Assembly (NCBI RefSeq): GCF_002980495.1 | Contig: NZ_PVBR01000011.1 | Coordinates: 105,865-169,864 of the forward strand | Direction of reading: 5' to 3' | Source: Phyllobacterium phragmitis | GTDB lineage: Bacteria > Pseudomonadota > Alphaproteobacteria > Rhizobiales > Rhizobiaceae | Length of the DNA stretch: 64,000 bases | In this document: positions 15,665 through 24,119 of the stretch, piece after piece | Numbering within the stretch: position 1 is the first letter of the stretch | Layout of the letters: the number at the start of each line of letters is the position of its first letter | Translations under genes and position numbers: made by a program | The notes under the pieces: generated by a model | Told to the model about the DNA's origin: nothing | Database searches by the model: none | What the model saw: the letters and a program-made list of their open reading frames with translations, nothing else

Positions 15665-15748
15665 ACTGGCGGGCCGACAATCCGCGTTGATCTGGTGTTG
15701 TTCGTCAATGGCATTCCGCTTGGCGTGATTGAGGTGAGCCGACCGTAA
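15665..15748 (+). pseudogene. Fragment of type I restriction subunit HsdR
   Basis: Directly beyond the IS5 fragment, the plus strand encodes RVDLVLFVNGIPLGVIEVSR, then P and a stop. This fits the N-terminal nuclease domain of HsdR (the D...NG.PL.VIE core). The rest of the gene is absent on both sides, so this is a relic about 25 codons long. Confidence 0.5.
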
Positions 15749-15816
15749 CACGAGAGAGGCAGCACGATAGGTGCAACGTTGGCTGGAAGCGGGCATGAGC
15801 CATCCGGTATTTCGCC

Positions 15817-16809
15817 TCAGACGGGAATTCCGGACTCGGCCGGGCACCAGCCTGTTTGCTCGGGTAGACTTGACCTCAAAGCTTTTGCGATCTCGCGCAG
15901 ATGCTCGTCGCCCGTGCCGCAGCAGCCTCCGAAAACGTCCATATGCGGGTACCGGGCATGCAGATCCTTTAGCTGCCCTGCAAGCTCGACCGGATTTCCG
16001 TCTTCAAGATGGTTCAGTTTGCACAGTGCCATTTTTTCCATCTTCGACGCGTTTGGTCGCACGCCGCGCAGTCGCCTGATCCACGCGCCATCGTCGAGCG
16101 CAGGCTCGTATTCCAACGGATGCGAACAGTTCACCAGGTAGTAGTCCGGCGCATCGAGCCCGGTTTGCGCATCAATCTCGGTGATTGCTTCGCCAAGCGT
16201 TGGGCCGGACTTGAGGCGATGGGTGCGGTCAAGCGTCAGCGCAACCGAGAGCGGAACGCCGATCCGCGCGGCGGCGCGTGCCGCGCCGACGGCCTCCGGG
16301 ATGTTGTTGAAGGTCATCGCACAGGCAAAATCCACCTTCGCCCGTTTCAGCGTTTCAAGCTGAACCGCGTGATACGCCTCCGCACTTTCAGCGGTTATAT
16401 CGCGGTTCAACCCGTAGGCATCGCCACGCGGGCCTAGGATTCCCCCGATAAAAAGGCTTGGGATCTGGTCGCGGTAGTCGTCTGCGATCTCCTGCAGAAA
16501 GGCGATGGCCGCGATGTTGGCATCTGCCAGCGCCGTCACCGAATAGCCCAGTTTGGCGCCCCAGTCCGGGCTCGCTCGATAGTCGAGCCCGGATAGCAGG
16601 AAACCAAGGCCGAACTCGGCTGCCACATCCAGTTGTGCGCGGAACATGTCGCGCATGGCGGTGACGGCGCTTGGGATGTCGAGCAATGGGAACATGGCGA
16701 ATTCGGGCAGTTCGAAGCCATGACGATACATGATTTCGGTTTCGGACCCGCCTTCGGTAAAGAAGACAGTGCCCGACCCGGCCACGGGAAGTAGTGACGG
16801 CGCGCGCAT
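15817..16809 (-). CDS. Homocysteine S-methyltransferase family protein
   Basis: This 330-residue protein is a single Hcy-binding (Pfam S-methyl_trans) barrel. The three zinc-ligand cysteines are visible in LVNCSHP and in the C-terminal GGCCGTGDEH. It should transfer a methyl group to homocysteine from a donor such as S-methylmethionine or a betaine; family membership does not fix the donor. The N-terminus starts the fold promptly (TVFFTEGGSETEIMYRHGFE). The gene begins one base after the oxidase stop and is surely cotranscribed with it. The pairing with a covalent-flavin oxidase suggests a joint catabolic role for a methylated compound. Confidence 0.82.
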   Translation of the reverse strand: MRAPSLLPVAGSGTVFFTEGGSETEIMYRHGFELPEFAMFPLLDIPSAVTAMRDMFRAQLDVAAEFGLGFLLSGLDYRASPDWGAKLGYSVTALADANIAAIAFLQEIADDYRDQIPSLFIGGILGPRGDAYGLNRDITAESAEAYHAVQLETLKRAKVDFACAMTFNNIPEAVGAARAAARIGVPLSVALTLDRTHRLKSGPTLGEAITEIDAQTGLDAPDYYLVNCSHPLEYEPALDDGAWIRRLRGVRPNASKMEKMALCKLNHLEDGNPVELAGQLKDLHARYPHMDVFGGCCGTGDEHLREIAKALRSSLPEQTGWCPAESGIPV

Positions 16810-16810
16810 A

Positions 16811-18220
16811 TCAAGTCCCCGGTGCGATGTTCTGGTTGAAGCGGAACCGGTTTTCAGGGTCGTACTTCGTCTTGATGTCTACAAGACGCTGGTAATTCGA
16901 TCCAAAACTGGTGCGGGTCAGCGCGGCACCGTCTTCGCCGTGGCCGGGGAAGTTGAGATAGACGCGACCGTGATGGCCGAAGCGCTCCGATGCCTTCCAG
17001 CCATCGCGGGCCCAGGCAATGTTCGCGGCATCGTCGCCAGGATCGGACCAGACACCGTCCAGAGAATACATCCACCCCATGGATCGGTCGCCGAAAGCAG
17101 TGGCCTCAACCGGGACCTGCGCCGTCGCCCCACCGAAATTCCACAGAGATGACAGCGTATTGTCCGAGGGCGCAGTCATGGCGTACTGCATTGCAAGGTC
17201 AATCATCTCGTCGCTCAGGCCGGTCAGATACCGCGCTTTCCAGTAGCAACGGAAATCGCCTGATGGCATCAGCGTGTCGAAGAGCTGCTGAACATCGCAG
17301 TAGTCCATCCGACCGGAAAAATCGGTGACCATGGTGCCGAGGTCGCGCAAGGGCTGAAGCAACGTCTCGCCTTCCGCAGCATCCCCGTTATAGACGCAAG
17401 CCAGCGTATAGACGCGCTTTCCCCGGTACTTTTCCGGGAAATCCTCGCCGCCGGCAGTGGAGAACTCGCAAAGCGATCCGACACGATCACCATGTCTGGC
17501 CAGAAATTCGCGCCATGCGCGGATCGGGCCGGGGCCGTCGTCGAGGGCATATATGGGGGCCGCGAACATCACTTCGGGGCCGATGGGGTGAAGCGCGAAT
17601 TCGAACCGGACGACGACCCCGAAATTACCGCCCCCACCCTTGAGCGCCCAGAGCAGGTCAGGGTTTTCATCGTCACTGGCACGGACAAGAACGCCGTCTG
17701 CCGTGACCACATCCGCCGCGATCAGATTGTCGACCGAAAGTCCGTGCCTGGCGCGCAGCCATCCGATCCCGCCGGACAGGGTCAACCCGGCCACGCCGGT
17801 CTCCGAGATGAGACCGCCGGGCGTCGCAAGGCCATGCGCCTGGCTGGCCTTGTCGACATCGCGCCACAGGGCGCCACCTTCGACGACGGCAACGCGCGCC
17901 TCGGCATCCACCGTGACGCCGCGCATCAGCGACAAGTCGATCATGACGCCTTCGTCGCAGACTGCGTGACCCGCCACATTATGGCCGCCGCCACGGATTG
18001 CTATGGGCAAATCCTGCGTCACAGCCAGCGATACGGCCGCTATCACGTCATCCACGTCCTTGCAGCGCGCGATAAGCGCCGGGCGCCGGTCGATCATGGC
18101 GTTCCAGACCATTCTTGCCGCGTCGAACCCCGGGTCGCCGGGTCGAAATATCTCTCCGCCGAAATCTTCAGTGCCAAAACTTTCAGTGATCGGGTTGAGA
18201 GCCGTTGTCAGATCATTCAT
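16811..18220 (-). CDS. FAD-linked oxidoreductase (berberine-bridge-enzyme-like)
   Basis: This 469-residue protein has a PCMH-type FAD-binding domain (residues about 30-210) and a C-terminal BBE motif (KYDPENRFRFNQNI). The His of IRGGGHNVAGHAV is the expected covalent attachment point of FAD; GGIGWLRARHGLSVDNLIAA follows. No signal peptide is seen. I chose the ATG at 18220, preceded by AAAGGAG. Members oxidise alcohols, amines or sugars with O2. It leads a two-gene operon with the homocysteine methyltransferase and is divergent from a GlxA-type regulator. Confidence 0.85.
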   Translation of the reverse strand: MNDLTTALNPITESFGTEDFGGEIFRPGDPGFDAARMVWNAMIDRRPALIARCKDVDDVIAAVSLAVTQDLPIAIRGGGHNVAGHAVCDEGVMIDLSLMRGVTVDAEARVAVVEGGALWRDVDKASQAHGLATPGGLISETGVAGLTLSGGIGWLRARHGLSVDNLIAADVVTADGVLVRASDDENPDLLWALKGGGGNFGVVVRFEFALHPIGPEVMFAAPIYALDDGPGPIRAWREFLARHGDRVGSLCEFSTAGGEDFPEKYRGKRVYTLACVYNGDAAEGETLLQPLRDLGTMVTDFSGRMDYCDVQQLFDTLMPSGDFRCYWKARYLTGLSDEMIDLAMQYAMTAPSDNTLSSLWNFGGATAQVPVEATAFGDRSMGWMYSLDGVWSDPGDDAANIAWARDGWKASERFGHHGRVYLNFPGHGEDGAALTRTSFGSNYQRLVDIKTKYDPENRFRFNQNIAPGT

Positions 18221-18362
18221 TTCAAAACTCCTTTGCAACTGCGATGGAGCTACGACGATCCCAGCGGTCGGGGCAGTGGCGATTTGGTCATGAACGGGTC
18301 ATACTGGACAGGCGACCGGGGCATACGCGCCAAAACCGTGCCAAAATGGTTGGAAGACCACT

Positions 18363-19400
18363 GTGAACAGTTCAAAAAAGCCATTGATCGTATTGCTGGC
18401 GGAGCCGGAAACCTCGGCCTCGGTCCTCTATGGCCTCTATGACGTATTGCTGTCGGCCGGGGCGGTATACACCGATATGGTCGCCGGCACGCCGGGGCAG
18501 GAACTTCTGGAGGTCAAGATCGCTTCGGCGGACGGCAAGGCGTTTCACTGTCTGGGCAATATCCCGGTCGAGCCACACGCAGCCATCGACGATTTGGACA
18601 GGGCGGACGCGGTGATCGTCTGCGACATGTATACGTCGATCCATGATGTGCCCACGGGCCGCTACCCACGAGAGGCGGCCTGGCTGAAGAGACTCCATCG
18701 AGATGGGGCGCTCGTCTGCTCGGTCTGTTCCGGGGCTCTCCTGATCGCCGAAACCGGCCTCTTGAACGGGCATAGGGCGACGGCCCATTGGGCCTATCGA
18801 AGCATGTTCCAGCGTAACTATCCCAAGATCGCATTTCGCAACGAGTCCGTCCTTTGCCTGGAGGCGGAAGGCGACCGCATCGTAACCGCCGGCGGGGTCA
18901 GCGCCTGGCACGATCTGGCGGTCTATCTGATCGCCAGATACTGCGGATATCGGCAAGCGATCGAGACCGCGAAAGTATTCCTGATCAGCGGGCATTCCGA
19001 AGGCCAATCCCCCTATGCGGTGATGACCCGTCCCATGGCGTCGGAAGACGGGCCGATCTCGGATTGCCAGACCTGGATCGCCGACAACTATGCAATGGCC
19101 AAACCGGTGGAGCGAATGGTCGCGCGGTCCGGTCTGAATGCGCGCACCTTTTCGCGCCGTTTCAAGGCGGCCACGGGCTTTGCGCCGATAGAATACGTAC
19201 AGGCATTGCGAATCGAAGAAGCTAAGCAAATGCTGGAGACTGACACTCTATCGGTCGACGAGGTCGGCGTCTCGGTCGGATATGATGACCCGGCCTCTTT
19301 TCGCAGGGTCTTCAAGCGTGGCGTGGGATTGTCGCCGTCTGCCTACAGGAAGAAGTTCCAGCGTATCGCGCAGATCGCCAGACCGCTTGAGGTCCATTGA
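18363..19400 (+). CDS. GlxA-family AraC-type transcriptional regulator
   Basis: This 345-residue protein combines an N-terminal DJ-1/PfpI-like domain (residues about 8-195, with Cys in VCSVCSGALLIAETGLLNGH) and a C-terminal pair of AraC helix-turn-helices (about 235-335; ARTFSRRFKAATGFAPIEYV and VSVGYDDPASFRRVFKRGVG). It begins with GTG. Such regulators typically activate catabolic genes for quaternary amines or related compounds. It is divergent from the oxidase/methyltransferase pair with 142 bp between and probably controls it. The inducer is unknown. Confidence 0.85.
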   Translation: MNSSKKPLIVLLAEPETSASVLYGLYDVLLSAGAVYTDMVAGTPGQELLEVKIASADGKAFHCLGNIPVEPHAAIDDLDRADAVIVCDMYTSIHDVPTGRYPREAAWLKRLHRDGALVCSVCSGALLIAETGLLNGHRATAHWAYRSMFQRNYPKIAFRNESVLCLEAEGDRIVTAGGVSAWHDLAVYLIARYCGYRQAIETAKVFLISGHSEGQSPYAVMTRPMASEDGPISDCQTWIADNYAMAKPVERMVARSGLNARTFSRRFKAATGFAPIEYVQALRIEEAKQMLETDTLSVDEVGVSVGYDDPASFRRVFKRGVGLSPSAYRKKFQRIAQIARPLEVH

Positions 19401-19686
19401 TTTCGCGCTGTGCCACCCTCGACAATCCGGATTTTCTCTTCGTCTGTCCAATCCCGTCGCCGCCGAAAATCATCAGCGGGAAGGACCTCAATTTGTGAAA
19501 CGACCGTAGCGCATGACATAAGGCATGGACTTAAAGCATGTTCTCAAATCAAGTCAGACGGCCTTCGGCAGAGGGATACAGAAGGTCCTTCGAGCGTCGC
19601 GTTCACCAGCCGTTCCCTCGTCCTCACTGGTTCTTTCTATGTAGGGATGCCGACGTTCGCCTCCATGCCAATCGGCGCCCAGTTGA

Positions 19687-20427
19687 TCAGGAACCATGCG
19701 GAACGGCGTCAATCTGGATTGAGATTGCATTGTGCCGCCAGTATTCCAGGTCACAATCGATGAGACGCCCAGCCAGATCGCAGTTGACGCGCGTGATTTT
19801 CAGTCCGTATGCGCCCTCGGTACAATGCAATTTATCAGCGATCATACCGCGCAGCGCTATAGGATTGATCTCGAAATAGGCCGGGCCGTAGTCGATCCCA
19901 TAATACTCTTGATAGATTGAGGTGAGCGAGCGGCGCAGATCATGCTGCAAAATGTTCGGGAACACCGTTTTCGACAGATAATGCTCGACGAACAGCACCA
20001 GCCGGCCGTCGATGCGGCGCCGGCGGCGAACGCGCCAGAACTCGGTGCCGAGCGCGCATTTCATTCGTACGCAGATGTCGTCGGGCGCAGGCGCTGAAAC
20101 CGCATCGACCAGTTCGGTCTCCGCCCGCCGCTCCTGCTGGGCCACCATCACATGAAAATTCGAGCGCTGGAGCGGATTGTAAATCAGCCGAGGACCGCTC
20201 ACGTACCAACCCCGCCGATTTTCCCGATAGATCAGCCCGTCGATTTCCATATGGAACAGGGCCTCGCGCAACGTGATGCGGGTGGTGGAATAAATTCCCA
20301 CCATCTGCCTCTCGGAAGGCAGGCGCATATCGGTGGCAAGACGCCCCGAGACGAGATCTCGGCGCAGGGTCTGCTCCAGAACCTCAGCCTCCCCGCCCGC
20401 GCTGCTCTTGTTCCTGGTGTCAGACAT
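19687..20427 (-). CDS. GntR-family regulator with UTRA domain (HutC subfamily)
   Basis: This 246-residue regulator has an N-terminal winged helix-turn-helix (residues about 15-80; LPSERQMVGIYSTTRITLRE) and a UTRA ligand domain (about 95-235). GAGGGGAA precedes the chosen ATG at 20427. It is divergent from an ABC importer operon. The 12-bp palindrome TGGTCTAGACCA between them is the classical operator form of this subfamily, as known for DasR and phosphonate regulators. It is probably a repressor released by the imported compound or a metabolite of it. Confidence 0.83.
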   Translation of the reverse strand: MSDTRNKSSAGGEAEVLEQTLRRDLVSGRLATDMRLPSERQMVGIYSTTRITLREALFHMEIDGLIYRENRRGWYVSGPRLIYNPLQRSNFHVMVAQQERRAETELVDAVSAPAPDDICVRMKCALGTEFWRVRRRRRIDGRLVLFVEHYLSKTVFPNILQHDLRRSLTSIYQEYYGIDYGPAYFEINPIALRGMIADKLHCTEGAYGLKITRVNCDLAGRLIDCDLEYWRHNAISIQIDAVPHGS

Positions 20428-20509
20428 TTCCCCTCCGCGTTTATCGGCCGCAAATTTCCATCGCGCTGTCACGGCGCTGTCATCACAGAACGCTATTTAG
20501 CCGTTGATC

Positions 20510-20521
20510 TGGTCTAGACCA
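20510..20521. promoter_or_regulatory. Palindromic operator TGGTCTAGACCA
   Basis: This perfect 12-bp palindrome ends exactly where the AAGGAG ribosome-binding site of the binding-protein gene begins. Its form is that recognised by HutC-type GntR regulators, and one is encoded divergently. Lying next to the ribosome-binding site, it would block transcription just downstream of the promoter. Confidence 0.65.
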
Positions 20522-20534
20522 AGGAGATTTTATC

Positions 20535-21584
20535 GTGAAACATGCAGCTATTCTCTCGCTTCCATTCCTTGCCATGGCGACCGTCTGCGCCGGTGCACAA
20601 CAAGACGATCTTCAAGCCCTGGAAGACGCGGCTCGCAAGGAAGGCGTCGTTTACAGTGTCGGCATGCCGGATGGCTGGGCCAACTGGAAGGACACCTGGG
20701 CCCAGTTGACGGAAAAATACGGCCTGAAGCACTCCGACACCGACATGAGCAGCGGCGAGGAGATCGCCAAATTTGCCAATGAAGGCGTCAACGCCACTGC
20801 TGACATCGGCGATGTCGGCCTGGAGTTTGGTCCGATTGCCGTGGCGCGCGGCGTGACCCAACCCTACAGGCCGACCACTTGGGATCAGATCCCGGACTGG
20901 GCCAAGGACGACGAAGGGCACTGGATCATCGGCTATACCGGCACCATCGCCTTTTTGATCTCGACCGACGTGGCCAATCCGCCAGCCTCCTGGGCCGATC
21001 TGCTTAAGGGCGACTACAAGGTTTCGATCGGCACGGTCGGTTCCGGCGCGCAGGACAACGCCGCCGTTCTCGCCGCGGCCATCGCCACGGGCGGCGGCGA
21101 AGACAATCTCCGTCCCGGTGTCGAACTCTTTGCCAAGCTCGCCGAGCGGGGCCGTCTGCTCGCCAACGGCGTCAATCCGGCCACGATGGAAAAGGGCGAG
21201 GTGCAGGTCGCGCCGATCTGGGACTTCAACGCCCTCAACTATCGCGACGTGGTCGGCCGCGACAAATTCAAGGTCGTCATCCCTTCCGACGGCTCCGTCA
21301 CCAGCGGCTATGCCACGATCATCAATAAATATTCCAAGCAGCCGAACGCCGCCAAGCTTGCCCGCGAATATATTCTGAGCGATGCCGGCCAAATCAACCT
21401 TGCCAACGGCTATGCCCGCCCGATCCGCGTCGATCACATCGAGTTGCCGGACGAAGCCAAGGAGAAGCTGCTGCCTTCCGAGCAATATGCCAAGGCCCGC
21501 CCGATCAGTGCGGAACTGTGGACCACGGAAGCGGCCACCGAACTGACCAGGCTCTGGCGCGAACTCGTCGCTCCCAAGATGTAA
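20535..21584 (+). CDS. ABC transporter substrate-binding protein (type 2 fold, AEP/Fe3+/polyamine class)
   Basis: This 349-residue periplasmic protein starts at a GTG 8 nt after AAGGAG and has a signal peptide (LSLPFLAMATVCAGAQ, cleavage near residue 22). The mature part (LEDAARKEGVVYSVGMPDGW..., TAFLISTDVANPPASWADLL-like region) resembles the PotD/FbpA/PhnS group. It is the first gene of a five-gene operon containing a phosphatase-like enzyme, two permeases and an ATPase. The HutC-type operator and the phosphatase suggest an organophosphorus ligand such as an aminophosphonate or a phosphodiester. The ligand is an inference. Confidence 0.82.
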   Translation: MKHAAILSLPFLAMATVCAGAQQDDLQALEDAARKEGVVYSVGMPDGWANWKDTWAQLTEKYGLKHSDTDMSSGEEIAKFANEGVNATADIGDVGLEFGPIAVARGVTQPYRPTTWDQIPDWAKDDEGHWIIGYTGTIAFLISTDVANPPASWADLLKGDYKVSIGTVGSGAQDNAAVLAAAIATGGGEDNLRPGVELFAKLAERGRLLANGVNPATMEKGEVQVAPIWDFNALNYRDVVGRDKFKVVIPSDGSVTSGYATIINKYSKQPNAAKLAREYILSDAGQINLANGYARPIRVDHIELPDEAKEKLLPSEQYAKARPISAELWTTEAATELTRLWRELVAPKM

Positions 21585-21683
21585 GGAACGGCGCCAAGTC
21601 CGGCCACAGATCGGCTTTCGCAGGCGTTTCCACCCGCGAAAGCCTCAACCTGCCCGCCCCGCAAACACTTACGAAGCAATGAC

Positions 21684-22499
21684 ATGAACAGAACGATCTT
21701 CATCCTGCTGGACGGGCTGCGCTACGCGACCGCCCGCGACTGTCTGGGCTATATGGAAGGGCTGGTAGCCGCCGCCGAAGCGCAGGTCTACGAGGTGCGC
21801 AGCGAATTGCCGTCCATATCGCGGCCGCTCTATGAGACGCTGATGAGCGGTTTGCCGCCGGTGGCGCACGGCATCACCAGCAATGCAATCGTCCGTCGCT
21901 CCAGGGTGGACAATGTCTTCGCGCTGGCCACGAAGGCCGGCCTCGTCACCGCCGCTGCGGCCTATCACTGGTATTTCGAGCTTTACAATCAGGCGCCGTT
22001 CTCACCGGAATTCCGGCATGTGGAGGATTTTCCCGGCGAGATCCGCCATGGCTCCTTTTATTGGGACGACCGCTATCCCGACAGCCATCTGTTCGCCGAC
22101 GCCGACATGCTGCTGCGGCGCCGCAACCCCGATTTCCTGCTGCTTCACCCGATGAACATCGACGACGAGGGCCACAAGCACGGCGGCGCATCGCGCGAAT
22201 ATCGCGATGCCGCCCGCAATGCCGGCGATCTTCTCGCCCGTTATCTGCCCAGCTGGCGGGAGGCCGGCTACACGGTCCTCGTCACCAGCGACCACGGCAT
22301 GAGCGACGACGGCAATCACGGCGGCCCCCACGAGACCGAAGCGCGCGTGCCGCTCTATACAATCGGCGGGGACGTCTTCACCCTCGATACCGCCGCCCCG
22401 CCAAAGCAGACGGAAATCGCCGGATTGATCTGTTCGTTGCTTGGCATCGACACCCATGGCCTGCCGGTACCCGACGGGCTCTTGAGGAACAAGGCATAA
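21684..22499 (+). CDS. Alkaline-phosphatase-superfamily hydrolase (phosphodiesterase/phosphonatase-like)
   Basis: This 271-residue enzyme shows the metal-ligand series of the superfamily in order: the N-terminal Asp in FILLDGLRYATARD, the nucleophile region SELPSISRPLYETLMSG, the pair in NIDDEGHKHG, the pair in VTSDHGMSDDGNHGG and the last His in GPHETEARVP. It lacks a signal peptide, so it should act in the cytoplasm on the imported compound. Length is shorter than phosphonoacetate hydrolase (about 400) and closer to minimal nucleotide-pyrophosphatase-like members. It lies inside the ABC operon, 99 bp after the binding-protein gene and 4 bp before the first permease. Confidence 0.82.
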   Translation: MNRTIFILLDGLRYATARDCLGYMEGLVAAAEAQVYEVRSELPSISRPLYETLMSGLPPVAHGITSNAIVRRSRVDNVFALATKAGLVTAAAAYHWYFELYNQAPFSPEFRHVEDFPGEIRHGSFYWDDRYPDSHLFADADMLLRRRNPDFLLLHPMNIDDEGHKHGGASREYRDAARNAGDLLARYLPSWREAGYTVLVTSDHGMSDDGNHGGPHETEARVPLYTIGGDVFTLDTAAPPKQTEIAGLICSLLGIDTHGLPVPDGLLRNKA

Positions 22500-22503
22500 C
22501 GCC

Positions 22504-23328
22504 ATGAAGGGAAAAGGGGGTTCCATGCGCCTTCTGGCATTGCCTTTCCTCATGATGCTCGCCCTGCTGATCGTCTGGCCGCTGGTCAGCGTCGTGCACG
22601 ACAGCTTCATCTCGGGCGGTGTCTGGTCGCTTGGCAACTACCGGACCATTCTGTCCGACGGCTATTACCGGCAATCCTTTCTCAATGCGCTCGGCATCTC
22701 GCTGATCACCACCGCGGTCGGTATGTTCTTCGGCTTTCTCGTCGCCGTCTGTCTGCGCGGCCACTCCGGCGGGCTGCGCCGCGCCGCCATGGCTTTCGCC
22801 AATATCGGGGCCAATTTCGCCGGCGTGCCGCTTGCCATGGCCATCATCTTCCTGTTCGGGCTGAACGGCATGTTCACGCTCATGCTCAAGGCGACCGGGC
22901 TTCTGGAGGAGTTCAACGTCTATTCCGTGACCGGGCTCATTATCGCCTACAGCTACTTTCAGGTTGCGCTGGCAACGCTGCTGATCACGCCGGCGCTCGA
23001 CGCCATCGGCCGGGAACTGGAGGAGGCAGCCATGCTGATGGGGACCGGACCGGCGCGATTCTGGCTGAGGATCGGCCTGCCGGGCGTGGCAAGGCAATTG
23101 ATCGCCATCGCCATCCTGCTCTTCGCCAATGCCATGGGTACCTATGCCACGACCATCGCGCTCACGGGAACCAGCGTCAACGTGGTGACGATCCGCATCA
23201 GCGAACTGGTGTCCGGCGACATCTTCTCCGACCCCAACCTCGCCAACGCCATCGCCATCCTCCTCTTCGTCGTTCTTCTGGTTCCGATCATCGTCAGCCA
23301 GATCGCCGCGAGGGAGAAGCAAGGATGA
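22504..23328 (+). CDS. ABC transporter permease 1
   Basis: This 274-residue inner-membrane protein has six predicted helices and the ATPase-contacting EAA loop in RELEEAAMLMGTGPARFWLR, followed by IGLPGVARQL. It belongs to the binding-protein-dependent permease family of the PotB/PhnU kind. It starts 4 bp after the hydrolase gene and its stop overlaps the second permease. With that permease it should form the heterodimeric channel of the importer. Confidence 0.84.
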   Translation: MKGKGGSMRLLALPFLMMLALLIVWPLVSVVHDSFISGGVWSLGNYRTILSDGYYRQSFLNALGISLITTAVGMFFGFLVAVCLRGHSGGLRRAAMAFANIGANFAGVPLAMAIIFLFGLNGMFTLMLKATGLLEEFNVYSVTGLIIAYSYFQVALATLLITPALDAIGRELEEAAMLMGTGPARFWLRIGLPGVARQLIAIAILLFANAMGTYATTIALTGTSVNVVTIRISELVSGDIFSDPNLANAIAILLFVVLLVPIIVSQIAAREKQG

Positions 23329-24119
23329 AACAGCTTCGCATCGACACGCCAAAGGTTTTCCTCGGCCTGATGGTGTTCGTGATGTTGCTGCCGCTCATCG
23401 CTACCTTCATGAACTCCGTGGCGTCGGAATGGTCGGGAACCGTGCTGCCCTCCGGGCTGACAGGGCAGTATTACGCCAGTGTCCTTGCCGATCCGCGCTT
23501 CCATGCCGCGCTCCTGCGCTCCGTGGCGGTGGCAGCGGTCGCCCTCGCACTCGCCACCGCCATCATCGTGCCGGCGGTGGTCGCGGCCCATATATACTGG
23601 CCGGCGCTCGACCGCTGGATGGCGAGGCTCGTCATCCTGCCCTATGCGATACCCGCCATCGTCCTGATGGTCGGCTATCTTCGGATCTTCTCCGCTCCGC
23701 CGCTCCAGATCGGCGGCACGCCGCTGGTGCTCGTGTTGACCTATGTGCCGCTGTGCTTCCCGATGTTTTATATCGGCGTCAAGAACAGCCTGCGCAGCCT
23801 CGACATTGCCGATATGCTCAATGCGGGCCGCCTGCTCGGTGCAAGCGACCTGGCGATTCTGCGGCGGGTTGTGCTCCCTTGCATCCTGCCCGGCGTCACC
23901 ATCGCCATCGTGCTCAATTTCGCCGGTCTCATCAGCGAGTTCGTCTACGCCAAGATGCTTGTCGGCGGAAATTTCGAAACGCTGCAGATGTACATGTTCG
24001 CCCAGCGCAGCCTCAGCGGCCGCATTTCCAGCGTGATCGTGGTTCTGTATTTCATGCTCATCCTCGCCATCACCCTCATTGCCTTTTGGCTCTTGACGAA
24101 AACGGAGCGCCGGCCATGA
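23325..24119 (+). CDS. ABC transporter permease 2
   Basis: This 264-residue protein has about six helices. Its EAA loop is in IADMLNAGRLLGASDLAILR followed by RVVLPCILPGV. It resembles the PotC/PhnV class. The start overlaps permease 1 by 4 bp (ATGA) and the stop overlaps the ATPase start. It is the second half of the channel. Confidence 0.84.
   Translation: MKQLRIDTPKVFLGLMVFVMLLPLIATFMNSVASEWSGTVLPSGLTGQYYASVLADPRFHAALLRSVAVAAVALALATAIIVPAVVAAHIYWPALDRWMARLVILPYAIPAIVLMVGYLRIFSAPPLQIGGTPLVLVLTYVPLCFPMFYIGVKNSLRSLDIADMLNAGRLLGASDLAILRRVVLPCILPGVTIAIVLNFAGLISEFVYAKMLVGGNFETLQMYMFAQRSLSGRISSVIVVLYFMLILAITLIAFWLLTKTERRP

Noticed and set aside
15087..15665. A 192-codon plus-strand frame
   Set aside because: Most of it is antisense to the IS5 transposase fragment. 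The first 60 residues are not recognisable.
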